From Dehalococcoidales bacterium (GTDB taxonomy: Bacteria > Chloroflexota > Dehalococcoidia > Dehalococcoidales > Fen-1064), in assembly GCA_020342155.1 (NCBI GenBank), contig CP070842.1, positions 688,184-738,388 of the forward strand: a DNA stretch of 50,205 bases. The letters run 5' to 3'. Positions 40,522-48,704 of the stretch are shown here, one piece after another. Each line of letters opens with the position of its first letter. Position 1 is the first letter of the stretch. The notes under the pieces are model-generated. The model ran no database searches, was not told the origin of the DNA, and saw only the letters and a program-made list of their open reading frames with translations. Both the position numbers and the translations under genes were made by a program.

Positions 40522-41361
40522 ATGGCAGTAAAGGTTATCACGGATAGCACGGCTGACCTCAGCCCTGAACTGGCGCAGGAACTGGGCATCGGGGTGGTAC
40601 CTATCTATGTTCGCTTCGGTAACGATGTTTACCGAGACGGCGTTGACCTTGGCAGCGACGATTTCTTTGAGAAGCTGACCACGACCGCGGCTCATCCGGC
40701 GACCTCTCAGCCCACACCAGCGGACTTCTCAGGTATCTATTCCAAGCATTCAAAGAACACCGACGGTATTATATCGATTCACATCTCTTCCAAGATAAGT
40801 GGCACCTATAATTCGGCCCTGCTGGCAAAAGCGATGTTCGAGCCAGCGTGCCCGATTGAGGTTGTCGACTCTATGTTCAACTCGGGTGGACTGGCTCTGG
40901 TTGTGCTGGCAGCCGCCAGACTGGCGCGGAGGGGGAAGAGCCTACCGGAGGTGCTCGAAGAAACCCACAAAGCTATTCGCCAGATTGAAATGCTCGGCAT
41001 GTTCGATACGATGAAGTACCTGGCACGAAGCGGGCGTGTCAACCGGGCAATCGCCGCCACCGGCAATATACTTAATGTAAAACCTCTACTTACATTCCGC
41101 GACGGCGAGATTGTACGCGCCGGTATGGTACGCGCTGTCTCCAGGGGAATGGACGAGCTCTATAATTTCGTGAGTTCTAGGGAAAACATCCGGGAATTGG
41201 TTATTGTCCACAGCACCGCCCCCGAACGGGCAGATGCCCTCAGAACACGGCTTGGCCCCATTTTCCCTGCGAAAAAGACTATTGTCTTGAAGATGGGGGC
41301 GGCTCTTGGTGCCAACGGTGGCCCGGGGGTGATACTGGTTGCCCTCAGGGCTGGCGAGTAA
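40522..41361 (+). CDS. DegV family fatty-acid-binding protein (FakB-like), third of three
   Basis: 279 residues. MAVKVITDSTADLSPELAQELGI is the canonical DegV start. ISSKISGTYNSALLAK and VDSMFNSGGLALVVLAAARLA form the fatty-acid pocket region, and LGANGGPGVILVALRAG is the end. It is more like ordinary DegV than the other two paralogues in the window. It lies 12 nt after the heliorhodopsin and before the STAS gene, so a lipid ligand may be part of the light response or of retinal/carotenoid handling; that part is inference. Confidence 0.93.
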   Translation: MAVKVITDSTADLSPELAQELGIGVVPIYVRFGNDVYRDGVDLGSDDFFEKLTTTAAHPATSQPTPADFSGIYSKHSKNTDGIISIHISSKISGTYNSALLAKAMFEPACPIEVVDSMFNSGGLALVVLAAARLARRGKSLPEVLEETHKAIRQIEMLGMFDTMKYLARSGRVNRAIAATGNILNVKPLLTFRDGEIVRAGMVRAVSRGMDELYNFVSSRENIRELVIVHSTAPERADALRTRLGPIFPAKKTIVLKMGAALGANGGPGVILVALRAGE

Positions 41362-41436
41362 GTACGCTACGTGACGGAAATCCGGGGAGAGAAAACTACC
41401 GCAAAATCTCTTCGACCTTCGGGAAAGGAGGTCATC

Positions 41437-42540
41437 GTGAAAGTTATTAGAGTTAGTGCCAGAGCATGCCTTATAGAGCTACCCTCCGAACTCAACAGTC
41501 CCGATGAAGAACCGATACTGGATGCCTGTACCTCGGAGGTGTCGGGTACAATACATTACATAATCCTGGATTTTAACGCAGTACAAACGATGAACGGCCT
41601 GGGGACCAGTATGCTGGTCAAACTAAATGCGCTGGCAAGAAGACGCGGACAACATCTACTGGCCTTTGGTGTGAATGACCATTACCGGGATGTCCTGGAG
41701 GTAACTGGCTTGGGTAGGGTAGTGTCCGTTTATGATAAGCGAGAAGACGCATATTCGTTGGTTGGAGCCTCTCCAGGTGATGATACCCCCGAGAAGTCTA
41801 TGCAGAGCGCCCCAAGTGATGTATCTTTTTGGGCGAAGCCGGTTTCGCGACTGAGCGTACCGCCGATGCCCCCGAAGGCAATCAATATCAATATGAAAGG
41901 ACGACGGGTGGTCGGCCCGGTTGATGGCTTTGGTCAGCTTTGGCAGAAGACGTATCGTCTGCGTGTGAGCAAAGTCGGTGTAACTCCCGAGGACGCAATC
42001 CAGGCCATAAAAGAAAATTTCCCCAGCTTTCAGCCCTCATTTAACCGATTCTACCCATCACCGACCGGTATTCAACCGGGTGAGGTGGTGCTGATAGACT
42101 CATCGACACCGGGAGGCCCGGTATCAACCGGCGTGATGGTACTTTACGCCGATGATAAATCATTCACGTTTATCACTCCGCAGGGGCATCCTGAGTCGGG
42201 CTGGGTGACTTTCAGCGCTTTTGAGGAGGGCGGTTCTGTCACTGTGCAAATCATTGGTCTGGCCCGTGCTAATGACCCTGTCTATGAGATTGCATTCCGT
42301 ACGGTGGGTTCCAAGATGCAGACAGGCATATGGAAACATGTACTCGGCTCGCTGGCCGAATACCTCGATATTTCAGCGGAGGTCAGTGTCGATATCCAGT
42401 GCGTGGATACCCGCATGCAGTGGTCGCAGGCAGGCAACGTCTGGTACAACGCCCAAATCAGGACTCTGCTCTACATGCCTCTTTGGTGGTTCGGAAAGCT
42501 ACTGGGGAATCGCGGGAATAGCAAGTCCCATGCCGGGTAA
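41437..42540 (+). CDS. STAS-domain protein with a C-terminal DUF1990/SRPBCC-like domain
   Basis: 367 residues from GTG 41437, chosen because AAAGGAGGT lies 4 nt upstream; a GTG at 41371 would add 22 residues. The N-terminal STAS domain (about 1-105) has IHYIILDFNAVQTMNGLGTSMLVKLN, the anti-anti-sigma core, with Asn-Gly where SpoIIAA has Asp-Ser, so phosphorylation there is uncertain. After a proline-rich linker (SVPPMPPK), residues about 165-345 form an alpha/beta domain (YADDKSFTFITPQGHPESGWVTFSAFE, RANDPVYEIAFR) reminiscent of DUF1990-type lipid- or polyketide-cyclase-like folds. The family of the second half is tentative. Its end overlaps the next gene by 11 nt. Confidence 0.75.
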   Translation: MKVIRVSARACLIELPSELNSPDEEPILDACTSEVSGTIHYIILDFNAVQTMNGLGTSMLVKLNALARRRGQHLLAFGVNDHYRDVLEVTGLGRVVSVYDKREDAYSLVGASPGDDTPEKSMQSAPSDVSFWAKPVSRLSVPPMPPKAININMKGRRVVGPVDGFGQLWQKTYRLRVSKVGVTPEDAIQAIKENFPSFQPSFNRFYPSPTGIQPGEVVLIDSSTPGGPVSTGVMVLYADDKSFTFITPQGHPESGWVTFSAFEEGGSVTVQIIGLARANDPVYEIAFRTVGSKMQTGIWKHVLGSLAEYLDISAEVSVDIQCVDTRMQWSQAGNVWYNAQIRTLLYMPLWWFGKLLGNRGNSKSHAG

Positions 42541-43957
42541 ACTCGAATATGATGCCGTTGTAGTGGGCTCGGGACCAAATGGACTGGCGGCGGCGATAAC
42601 GCTGGCCCGCTCCGGCTGCTCGGTGCTGGTGCTGGAAGCCAGGGAGACGGTTGGCGGTGGTCTGCGCTCCGGTGAAATGACGCTACCCGGATTCATTCAC
42701 GATATTTTCTCGGCGGTTCATCCAATGGCAGTCGCTTCACCGTTCTTCCGCTCGCTTGACCTGTCATCATACGGGCTCGAGTGGGTTCATTCGCTGGTTC
42801 CACTGGCCCATCCCTTGGATGATGGCACGGCGGTACTGCTGGAACGCTCTGTCGAAGCTACCGCAGAAGCCCTAGGGTCGGATAGCCAAAGCTACCGGGC
42901 TCTCATGGAACCACTGACCAAGGACTGGGACAAGCTACTTGACGACATCCTGGCACCGCGACATTTCCCCAGACACCCCATTACCTTTGTACGATTTGGC
43001 ACGTTGGCAATCCACTCTATCGGTCATCTTGCCCGAAGTCAATTTAAGGAAAGCCGGGCACGCGCCCTTTTTACTGGTATTGCGGCACATTCCATCCTGC
43101 CAACGAATAGACCTCAAGGGGCTGCTTTTGGACTGGTGCTGGGTGCGGCCGGTCATACTGTTGGATGGCCGGTGGTAAAAGGCGGGTCACAGAAAATTGC
43201 TGATGCCATGACGCAGTATCTGATTGCGTTAGGTGGGGAGGTGCGTACAGGGGTCGAGGTTCGATCGCTGGATGAATTGCCGGGAGCGAGGGTGATTCTG
43301 CTGGATGTAACCCCACGGCAACTGGCGGCAATCGCTGCTAACAGGTTGCCCGCTTCTTATCGACAACGCCTGCTGGGGTATCAGTACGGGCCGGGCGTGT
43401 TTAAGATGGATTGGGTGCTAGAGGCGCCGATTCCCTGGAAGGCTTCGGACTGCCTCAAAGCAGCTACCGTGCATGTTGGCGGTACATCTGAGGAAATTGC
43501 CGAAGCGGAAAGTGATGTCTGGAAAAGCAAGCATCCGGAGAGGCCGCTGGTGCTACTGACGCAGCCGAGTCTTTTTGACTCCACGCGCACCCCCGATGGC
43601 AGGCAGGTTGTCTGGGCATATTGCCACGTTCCGAATGGCTCGGCCTCCGATATGTCTGAAAGGATAGAATCTCAGATAGAGCGGTTCGCCCCCGGTTTCC
43701 GTGACAGCATCCTAGCGCGCAGCGTGATGAACCCGGCTAGTATGGAGGAATACAATCCCAATTTCGTTGGGGGCGATATAGCCGGTGGAATTCAGAATCC
43801 CCTCCGGGTTCTAGTCAAACCTATGGGACAGTGGCACGCTTATGCCACACCGATGAAAGGAGTCTATCTCTGCTCCTCGTCTATGCCTCCGGGAGCAGGT
43901 GTGCATGGTATGTGTGGATACCATGCTGCACAGAGGGCGCTTCGTGAATTGCGTTAG
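42530..43957 (+). CDS. FAD-dependent oxidoreductase, CrtI/PYROXD2-like (COG1233)
   Basis: 475 residues from ATG 42530, inside the end of the STAS gene. The dinucleotide-binding motif is VVVGSGPNGLAAAITLARSG (about 10-29), followed by LEARETVGGGLRSGEMTLPGF, the phytoene-desaturase-like second motif. The C-terminal FAD motif is GVYLCSSSMPPGAGVHGMCGYHAA. Relatives include carotenoid desaturases, retinol saturase and PYROXD2. In an operon with a retinal protein it may modify a carotenoid or retinoid, but no blh/bcmo or other crt gene is present, so this is inference. Last gene of the heliorhodopsin operon. Confidence 0.87.
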   Translation: MPGKLEYDAVVVGSGPNGLAAAITLARSGCSVLVLEARETVGGGLRSGEMTLPGFIHDIFSAVHPMAVASPFFRSLDLSSYGLEWVHSLVPLAHPLDDGTAVLLERSVEATAEALGSDSQSYRALMEPLTKDWDKLLDDILAPRHFPRHPITFVRFGTLAIHSIGHLARSQFKESRARALFTGIAAHSILPTNRPQGAAFGLVLGAAGHTVGWPVVKGGSQKIADAMTQYLIALGGEVRTGVEVRSLDELPGARVILLDVTPRQLAAIAANRLPASYRQRLLGYQYGPGVFKMDWVLEAPIPWKASDCLKAATVHVGGTSEEIAEAESDVWKSKHPERPLVLLTQPSLFDSTRTPDGRQVVWAYCHVPNGSASDMSERIESQIERFAPGFRDSILARSVMNPASMEEYNPNFVGGDIAGGIQNPLRVLVKPMGQWHAYATPMKGVYLCSSSMPPGAGVHGMCGYHAAQRALRELR

Positions 43958-44010
43958 GGTTTAATAGCCGGCTCAGACATGCGATGTGGTTCAGGCTGGC
44001 AGGCTCCAGT

Positions 44011-44556
44011 CTAGACTTTGAAGAACGCCGGCCACACCAGCATATCTAGCACCGCCGTTTGCAGGCAAAATGCAGCCGCTCCCCCAACAGCAAACCAGTA
44101 AGCAACTGCTGGTTCACGGGTATTGAGTGTGAGTAGTATAATAAGCAGGGCCAGTGAGGCTACACCGACGAGCGCCAGTGTAACCCGTATTCTCAGCCAG
44201 AGACCCTCGCTCGGGTAGGTGAGCATGGCGAAGGTGAGGGGCATCCACATGGCTGACGGTACAAGGATGACGATGTATATGCCAATGAATATGGTGAAGC
44301 CAAAACTTTTGGCGATAACAACTTCACCTGGATTCAGTCGCCACAGGACGAAATAGGTGAAAGCGAAAAAGCCGGCGGCAGCGAGCAGCATGGAAACGAC
44401 ATAGAGTGGTTTTAGCCTTGCCGGTATGCCACCCCAGACATTACCACGAGTGTTCGGGTGGGTCAGAAAGCCATGAGTATAACTGGTGATTACCAGGGCA
44501 CCGCCGGCTATTATTATCCAGAAGAGTACCTGTTGTTCCGCATGCATCCCAAGCAT
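44011..44556 (-). CDS. Five-helix integral membrane protein, unknown
   Basis: About 181 residues from ATG 44556. The frame is open to 44877 but overlaps the amidohydrolase gene there and is not coding. Five hydrophobic segments are visible: VLFWIIIAGGALVITSY, LYVVSMLLAAAGFFAFTYFVL, FGFTIFIGIYIVILVPSAMWM, RVTLALVGVASLALLIILL and YWFAVGGAAAFCLQ. SYTHGFLTHPNTRGNVWGGIPARLK forms the first loop. I do not recognise the family. It lies 31 nt downstream of the amidohydrolase and is probably cotranscribed. No strong ribosome binding site is visible, so the start is uncertain. Confidence 0.65.
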   Translation of the reverse strand: MLGMHAEQQVLFWIIIAGGALVITSYTHGFLTHPNTRGNVWGGIPARLKPLYVVSMLLAAAGFFAFTYFVLWRLNPGEVVIAKSFGFTIFIGIYIVILVPSAMWMPLTFAMLTYPSEGLWLRIRVTLALVGVASLALLIILLTLNTREPAVAYWFAVGGAAAFCLQTAVLDMLVWPAFFKV

Positions 44557-44587
44557 TTGTATAAGTGTCTCGTAATCTCCCTTTGCC

Positions 44588-45619
44588 TCAGTACCCGCTG
44601 GAGAGACGATAGACTCTAACGGCGGTATCGTGGAACAGGGCAGCCTTCTCATAGTGGGAGAAGTCTTCAACGATACGTTTGAAAGCGTTCCACATGACCG
44701 TGTATGAATACGATGCCTTATCGACGGGGAAGTTGCTCTCGAACATGCATCTGTCCACCCCAAACTGCTCAATGCACCAGAGATAGTAGGGTGCCGTGGC
44801 CTCAGCCAGCTCAGTTGAGTCCGGTGGAGTCGCTCGTTCATCCCAACCGAAGCCACAGACCGGCATACCGAGGCCACCGAGCTTCACGACCACGTTAGGG
44901 CAGGCCGAAAGCTCAGCGATGCTGCTTTTCCATTGCTCGAATATTCGCTCACGTTTCCCGGCGTATGGCCCGATACCGATTATTCCCCCGACGTGGTCCA
45001 GGATAATTGTGGTATTGGGAAAGGCCCTGGCCAGGTCGGCCAGTTCCGTAATCTGCGGGTGGTAGAGCCAGGCATCGAAACTCAGGCCGTACTTTTGCAG
45101 GCAGCCAAATCCCTCGCGGAACCTGGAATCCAGTAGCAGTCCCCTGGGAGGGCTCATATAGCGGCTAAGTTCAGGGCTTGCATCCCAGACACTTGAATGC
45201 CGAATCCCACGAAATCGATTGACGCTGGCGGCTATATGCGCCTCAAGCAGGGGTGCTACGGCAGCACCCAGCGTGAGGTCGGCATGACTCACTATCCCGG
45301 CGGCGACTCTGGTTGTACCGTATTGCCCGCTGGCGCTCTGGGCCGCAATGCCCTGCACGAACTCCGTCTCACCTATGGGGCGCATCTCCTCGGGTCCGCC
45401 CTGTCGGTACATAGAATGGCACTCTACAAACACGGTCTGAACGATGTTGTGGCCGTCGCCGATGTCCTCTAGTAGCTCGTCGAGCAGGTAGGTGTTTCTG
45501 GGGCGGTCATCGCGGGCAGTGCGGTCCCACAGATGGTGGTGCGGGTCACAGATAGGCAACTCAGGTTCTATTGTCTCCTCGGCCATCATCCTCGCCAATA
45601 CTTCAGGCTCGGCTACCAT
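44588..45619 (-). CDS. Amidohydrolase-family TIM-barrel hydrolase (COG3618-like)
   Basis: 343 residues. The metal-binding H-x-H is in ICDPHHHLWD (about 23-32). Later metal/active-site positions are HADLTLGAAVAPLLEAH, IILDHVGGIIG and the catalytic Asp region MFESNFPVDKASYSY. It belongs to the 2-pyrone-4,6-dicarboxylate lactonase/fuconolactonase-like group, which opens lactones or removes carboxyl groups. The substrate is not readable. AAAGGAGA precedes the ATG. Confidence 0.88.
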   Translation of the reverse strand: MVAEPEVLARMMAEETIEPELPICDPHHHLWDRTARDDRPRNTYLLDELLEDIGDGHNIVQTVFVECHSMYRQGGPEEMRPIGETEFVQGIAAQSASGQYGTTRVAAGIVSHADLTLGAAVAPLLEAHIAASVNRFRGIRHSSVWDASPELSRYMSPPRGLLLDSRFREGFGCLQKYGLSFDAWLYHPQITELADLARAFPNTTIILDHVGGIIGIGPYAGKRERIFEQWKSSIAELSACPNVVVKLGGLGMPVCGFGWDERATPPDSTELAEATAPYYLWCIEQFGVDRCMFESNFPVDKASYSYTVMWNAFKRIVEDFSHYEKAALFHDTAVRVYRLSSGY

Positions 45620-45667
45620 CTCGTATCTCCTTTCCTGATAAACGCTACGCTCCCGGAATTTCTTAGT

Positions 45668-45708
45668 ACCTCAGCGCCCTCTCTAGTGAAGGCTGCATCT
45701 TTATCTTA
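45668..45708 (-). repeat. Upstream repeat copy 1 (SLERALR-type)
   Basis: 41 nt matching 48142-48182 at 37 of 41 bases, and partly 46509-46531. It lies 49 nt upstream of the amidohydrolase start. The minus strand could encode KIKMQPSLERALRY-stop. Confidence 0.5.
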
Positions 45709-45718
45709 ATCAATTGGT

Positions 45719-45832
45719 TCAGGCTCGCTTTTTCGCCTTTGGCTGTTTAGGTTTACTGGTCGGGGCTTTTATCTGCGTCCCCTTTGCATGCCTTTTTTGC
45801 CGAAACCAAGAGGGAGTCCGAAAACCTTTCAT
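45719..45832 (-). CDS. Small, highly basic protein (37 residues)
   Basis: From ATG 45832 to TGA 45719-45721, with AGGAA just upstream. The sequence is MKGFRTPSWFRQKR... followed by a Lys/Pro-rich tail (...SKPKQPKAKKRA). About a third of residues are Lys or Arg. It resembles tiny nucleic-acid- or ribosome-binding basic proteins, but I do not recognise a family. It fills the otherwise empty gap between the amidohydrolase and Mth938-like genes. Confidence 0.45.
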   Translation of the reverse strand: MKGFRTPSWFRQKRHAKGTQIKAPTSKPKQPKAKKRA

Positions 45833-45873
45833 ACTTTCCTATTCCCTTGGAGCGCGTATCTAGCCTTCTTGGC

Positions 45874-46233
45874 TCAACAGGTGATATGGATCAGGGCTGC
45901 TGGCCGTTTGCCTTGAGAGGATAATTCGTTGAACCTTTCGACCGCTTCTTGTGAAGGAACCACTACCGATTCCACTTCTGAGCCTTTCAGGAAAGCGCCT
46001 GCATCTGGATTGAGCTTAGCTGCACCATCTGTCCCGGTTCCCACTATGAGTATATCTGGTGCAGTATTGACCAGTTCCTCAATCTCCTCTCGCTTGATAG
46101 CGTGACTGCCAAACTTCCAGAATCCGCCCTTCCTTTTCCTGATACCGCCGTCTGGATATAGGAAGACGTCACGACTGTACTTCTTACCGTCAAGGACTAT
46201 CGAACCGAACTTGAAACTGTTTACTGTGGTCAT
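45874..46233 (-). CDS. Mth938-like (AAMDC/DUF498-type) protein
   Basis: 119 residues. FKFGSIVLDGKKYSRDVFLYPDGGI, then HAIKREEIEELV, PDILIVGTGTDGAAKL and the ending KRPAALIHITC match the Mth938 fold family, of unknown biochemical function (related to the NDUFAF3 assembly factor fold). It is preceded by GGGAGG and lies 18 nt after the FmdB-like gene, so the two are cotranscribed. Confidence 0.85.
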   Translation of the reverse strand: MTTVNSFKFGSIVLDGKKYSRDVFLYPDGGIRKRKGGFWKFGSHAIKREEIEELVNTAPDILIVGTGTDGAAKLNPDAGAFLKGSEVESVVVPSQEAVERFNELSSQGKRPAALIHITC

Positions 46234-46251
46234 TTTATCCTCCCACTTTAT

Positions 46252-46452
46252 CTATTGACCGGCTTTCGCTCTCCGAAAGGGTGGCTTGGGTGATTGGAGG
46301 TATGAACCGGTCTTGGAGGCGAACCCTGATATCAGTTTCTGTGCCTTGGAACCGCATTGACTACATATCGCAGGTTGGTTGTATTCACTCATATGACGCT
46401 TTAGCTCGAACTCTATCTTACACTTGGGGCAATGATATTCGTATATTGGCAT
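46252..46452 (-). CDS. FmdB-family zinc-ribbon protein
   Basis: 66 residues from ATG 46452; a second ATG directly before it is equally possible, with AAAGGAGG upstream. The sequence starts MPIYEYHCPKCKIEFEL, with the second knuckle CSQCGSKAQKL, the FmdB regulatory-type zinc ribbon. The C-terminus is basic and Pro-rich. The family has been linked to formamidase/amidase expression, but its members are widespread small proteins of unknown function. Confidence 0.88.
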   Translation of the reverse strand: MPIYEYHCPKCKIEFELKRHMSEYNQPAICSQCGSKAQKLISGFASKTGSYLQSPKPPFRRAKAGQ

Positions 46453-46508
46453 CATGTCCTCCTTTTCCTGGGGTGGGAGGGACTACACACACTCAGAATC
46501 TCCTGCAA

Positions 46509-46531
46509 CTGAGTGACCTCTCTAGTGAAAG
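46509..46531 (-). repeat. Upstream repeat copy 2 (SLERALR-type, shortest)
   Basis: 23 nt matching copy 1 at 19 positions, 57 nt upstream of the FmdB-like start. The minus strand could read LSLERSLSCRRF-stop. Confidence 0.35.
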
Positions 46532-46550
46532 TTATTAAGTAATCCGACTA

Positions 46551-47333
46551 CTAGACCTTTCGTCCCGCTATCATTACCTGACAAACAGTCGAGAAGTAAG
46601 TACCTGCGGCATCCGCTTTCTCAAGGTTTCTGTGCAAGAGTTCCAACTCGTCTTTGGTTATGACTCCTATCGAAAGAGCTTCCTGCTCAACTTCATCGAG
46701 AAGTGCACCTTGCCTACCAAGGGTATAATCAGTTACGTACAGTGGGAATAGTTCAATTGAGATATCGACCAGCCCCTGCTGCTTGAATAGGCGATATAAT
46801 TGTCGCCCAGCATAACCATTGTTATGCGTATGCTCAGAAATCACTCGAGCCAAGCGTCGCTCGATGTCGGTCTGCGATGTGTCAGTAGACAGTGTTCCCC
46901 AATCCGTGTCTACCACAACCACCCAGCCGTTACGCCTGACCACCCGGGACATCTCAGAAAGAACCTGGGCAGGGTGCAACAGGTGCTGGAAAACGCGTTC
47001 ACTGCGACATGAATCGAACTGTTCAGATGGGAACGGCAATACCTCTACATCAGTGAGCCTATGCTCAACCCACATGGCTACACCAGCTTCATTCGCTCTA
47101 TCGTTGGCCTCACTAATCATAGCACTATCGTAGTCCACCCCGACCACTCGCCCGGTCTCTCCTACAAGCTGAGCGAGGGCTATAGTGTCTATGCCTGTGC
47201 CACAACCTAAGTCAAGCACTTTCTGTCCAACCTTCAGATGCATATTCTCATAGCTTCTCTTCTTGACGTGTTCGGTAAGCTCGGCTACCATCTGCAAGTA
47301 GTCTGAGTCAACGTATCCCTTCTGCTGCTCCAT
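46551..47333 (-). CDS. Class I SAM-dependent methyltransferase (UbiE/Methyltransf_11-like)
   Basis: 260 residues. Motif I VLDLGCGTGIDTIALA (about 39-54), post-I GVDYDSAMISEA, motif II around EQFDSCRSERVFQHL and motif III GWVVVVDTDWGT. The C-terminal third carries YTLGRQGALLDEVEQEA, probably a substrate lid. It resembles small-molecule methyltransferases such as those in arsenic, quinone or sterol modification; the acceptor is unknown. It is preceded by the VOC gene at 47 nt, so both are probably on one transcript. Confidence 0.87.
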   Translation of the reverse strand: MEQQKGYVDSDYLQMVAELTEHVKKRSYENMHLKVGQKVLDLGCGTGIDTIALAQLVGETGRVVGVDYDSAMISEANDRANEAGVAMWVEHRLTDVEVLPFPSEQFDSCRSERVFQHLLHPAQVLSEMSRVVRRNGWVVVVDTDWGTLSTDTSQTDIERRLARVISEHTHNNGYAGRQLYRLFKQQGLVDISIELFPLYVTDYTLGRQGALLDEVEQEALSIGVITKDELELLHRNLEKADAAGTYFSTVCQVMIAGRKV

Positions 47334-47380
47334 GACTCACCTGCCCTCTTAGGAATCAATCACCTATTCAGCGATACCAG

Positions 47381-48112
47381 CTACCTGGGTCGGAATTTGG
47401 CGTCGCGTGGCCACACCTCGAACTCAGGACCCTCGAACTGGAGAAACTCAACCGGGGCGCCATTGTCAGCAATCATGGCCACGGTTATGCCCTTGGATGG
47501 ACTGTTGGGCTCACCCAGTACTTCCTTGCCGACTATGGTTGCTTCAAGGTTATCGACCACGAAAGCTATGTGTGGGACCGTCTTTACCAACTCGTGCAGT
47601 GGGGCGGACGGTTCAAAGCGCATCCATTCAACACCATAGGGGTTCTCTAAATACCCTGACGCGTAGGTCTTATACTTCGGCATGTATTGGTCTTCGGGGC
47701 GAGGGGTGCTAGTCGGTACACCGAAGTGATGATACGTGAGTTTCTGCATGGTTCTATGTTTCAATTCATGTGGCCATATCTCGGACTCGGGTCGGTCGAA
47801 TCGAAGGAACTCAATTGGAGAACCATTATATATAATGGTGGCTGTCGTTACACCGTCAACAGGGTTGAGAGGTGCGACCAGCACTTCCTTGTCTGACAGG
47901 GCTGCTTCGAGGTCATCCACGACGAAGCCAATGTGTGGAACCGTCTTCACAATCTCAGGTAGAGGGCACTCCGGCTCGAAGCGCATCCACTCGATACCAT
48001 AGGGACTCTGGGAGTATCCTGATGCGTATAATTTGAACTGCTCGTTGTATTCTTCATCAGGACGAACGACATTGGTTGGAATGCAAATATGGTGGTAGGT
48101 AAGTTCTGGCAT
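47381..48112 (-). CDS. Tandem VOC (glyoxalase/bleomycin-resistance fold) protein
   Basis: 243 residues from ATG 48112. An upstream in-frame ATG at 48178 lies inside a repeat and is not preferred. The protein is two near-identical halves: LTYHHICIPTNVVRPDEEYN...IEWMRFEP...VKTVPHIGFVVDDLEAAL (1-120) and LTYHHFGVPTSTPRPEDQYM...VEWMRFEP...VKTVPHIAFVVDNLEATI (123-243). Each half has His and Glu at metal-ligand positions. The duplication gives a full VOC fold in one chain. Substrate unknown; relatives include lactoylglutathione-lyase-like and methylmalonyl-CoA-epimerase-like proteins. Confidence 0.82.
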   Translation of the reverse strand: MPELTYHHICIPTNVVRPDEEYNEQFKLYASGYSQSPYGIEWMRFEPECPLPEIVKTVPHIGFVVDDLEAALSDKEVLVAPLNPVDGVTTATIIYNGSPIEFLRFDRPESEIWPHELKHRTMQKLTYHHFGVPTSTPRPEDQYMPKYKTYASGYLENPYGVEWMRFEPSAPLHELVKTVPHIAFVVDNLEATIVGKEVLGEPNSPSKGITVAMIADNGAPVEFLQFEGPEFEVWPRDAKFRPR

Positions 48113-48141
48113 ACTATTCCCTTCCGGTTTCACAAAGAAGG

Positions 48142-48182
48142 ACCTCAGCCCCCTCTCCAGTGATGGCTGCATCTTCATCTTA
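48142..48182 (-). repeat. Upstream repeat copy 3 (SLERALR-type)
   Basis: 41 nt, 37 identical to copy 1, lying 30 nt upstream of the VOC start. It could encode KMKMQPSLERGLRSF in frame with the VOC gene. Confidence 0.5.
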
Positions 48183-48216
48183 CGGAACTCGTCGATAGTG
48201 AAGTATAGTTGCTCTA

Positions 48217-48588
48217 TTATTCTCCCTCAGTATCCTCCTGCAACATCGCTTTCATCATATCGATACTGCACATATCACATGATTCGCCTTCTTCGTGTGG
48301 CTCTTTTGCCAGTGAAGGGGCATCGAGAACGACATCGATTACATGGGATACCCCGGAGTTGTCTGATTGCCAGACTATATGGACTCGCTTGCCTTCAGGA
48401 TCAAGATAGCTGTTTACACCCGCAGGTCTTTCGTCTCCTTCAAGCCACACTGGCATAGCAAAAGGGGTGTCCCTCGTGCAGCCGGTCCCGCTCACGGCTG
48501 TATAGAGGTCGCTAATTGTCCTCCCGGTGTCGCCATCGAAGCTAAATCCTTTCAGAAGCATCAATACGTCGTCTACACTTTCAGCCAT
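48217..48588 (-). CDS. Hypothetical protein, acidic C-terminus with a CxxC-like pair
   Basis: 123 residues, AGGAGGA before the ATG. No family recognised. It contains a predicted helical start MAESVDDVLMLLKGF, a beta-rich middle with PVWLEGDERPAGVNSYLDPEGKRVHIVWQ, and a C-terminal EEGESCDMCSIDMMKAMLQEDTEGE in which C-D-M-C could bind a metal. It may be cotranscribed with the VOC gene. Confidence 0.6.
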   Translation of the reverse strand: MAESVDDVLMLLKGFSFDGDTGRTISDLYTAVSGTGCTRDTPFAMPVWLEGDERPAGVNSYLDPEGKRVHIVWQSDNSGVSHVIDVVLDAPSLAKEPHEEGESCDMCSIDMMKAMLQEDTEGE

Positions 48589-48704
48589 AGCTTCCTCCTG
48601 CTTTTGTCAAATTATAGTGTTATCAACTGCACTTCCGGGTACGATTCTATGCTGTCTCCGTGTTCACAGTCTAGGAGCAAATCGAAAGGATGTCAAGCAA
48701 TGGT

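Noticed and set aside
44557..44877. N-terminal extension of the five-helix membrane protein
   Set aside because: It overlaps the amidohydrolase C-terminus in another frame and looks like its shadow.
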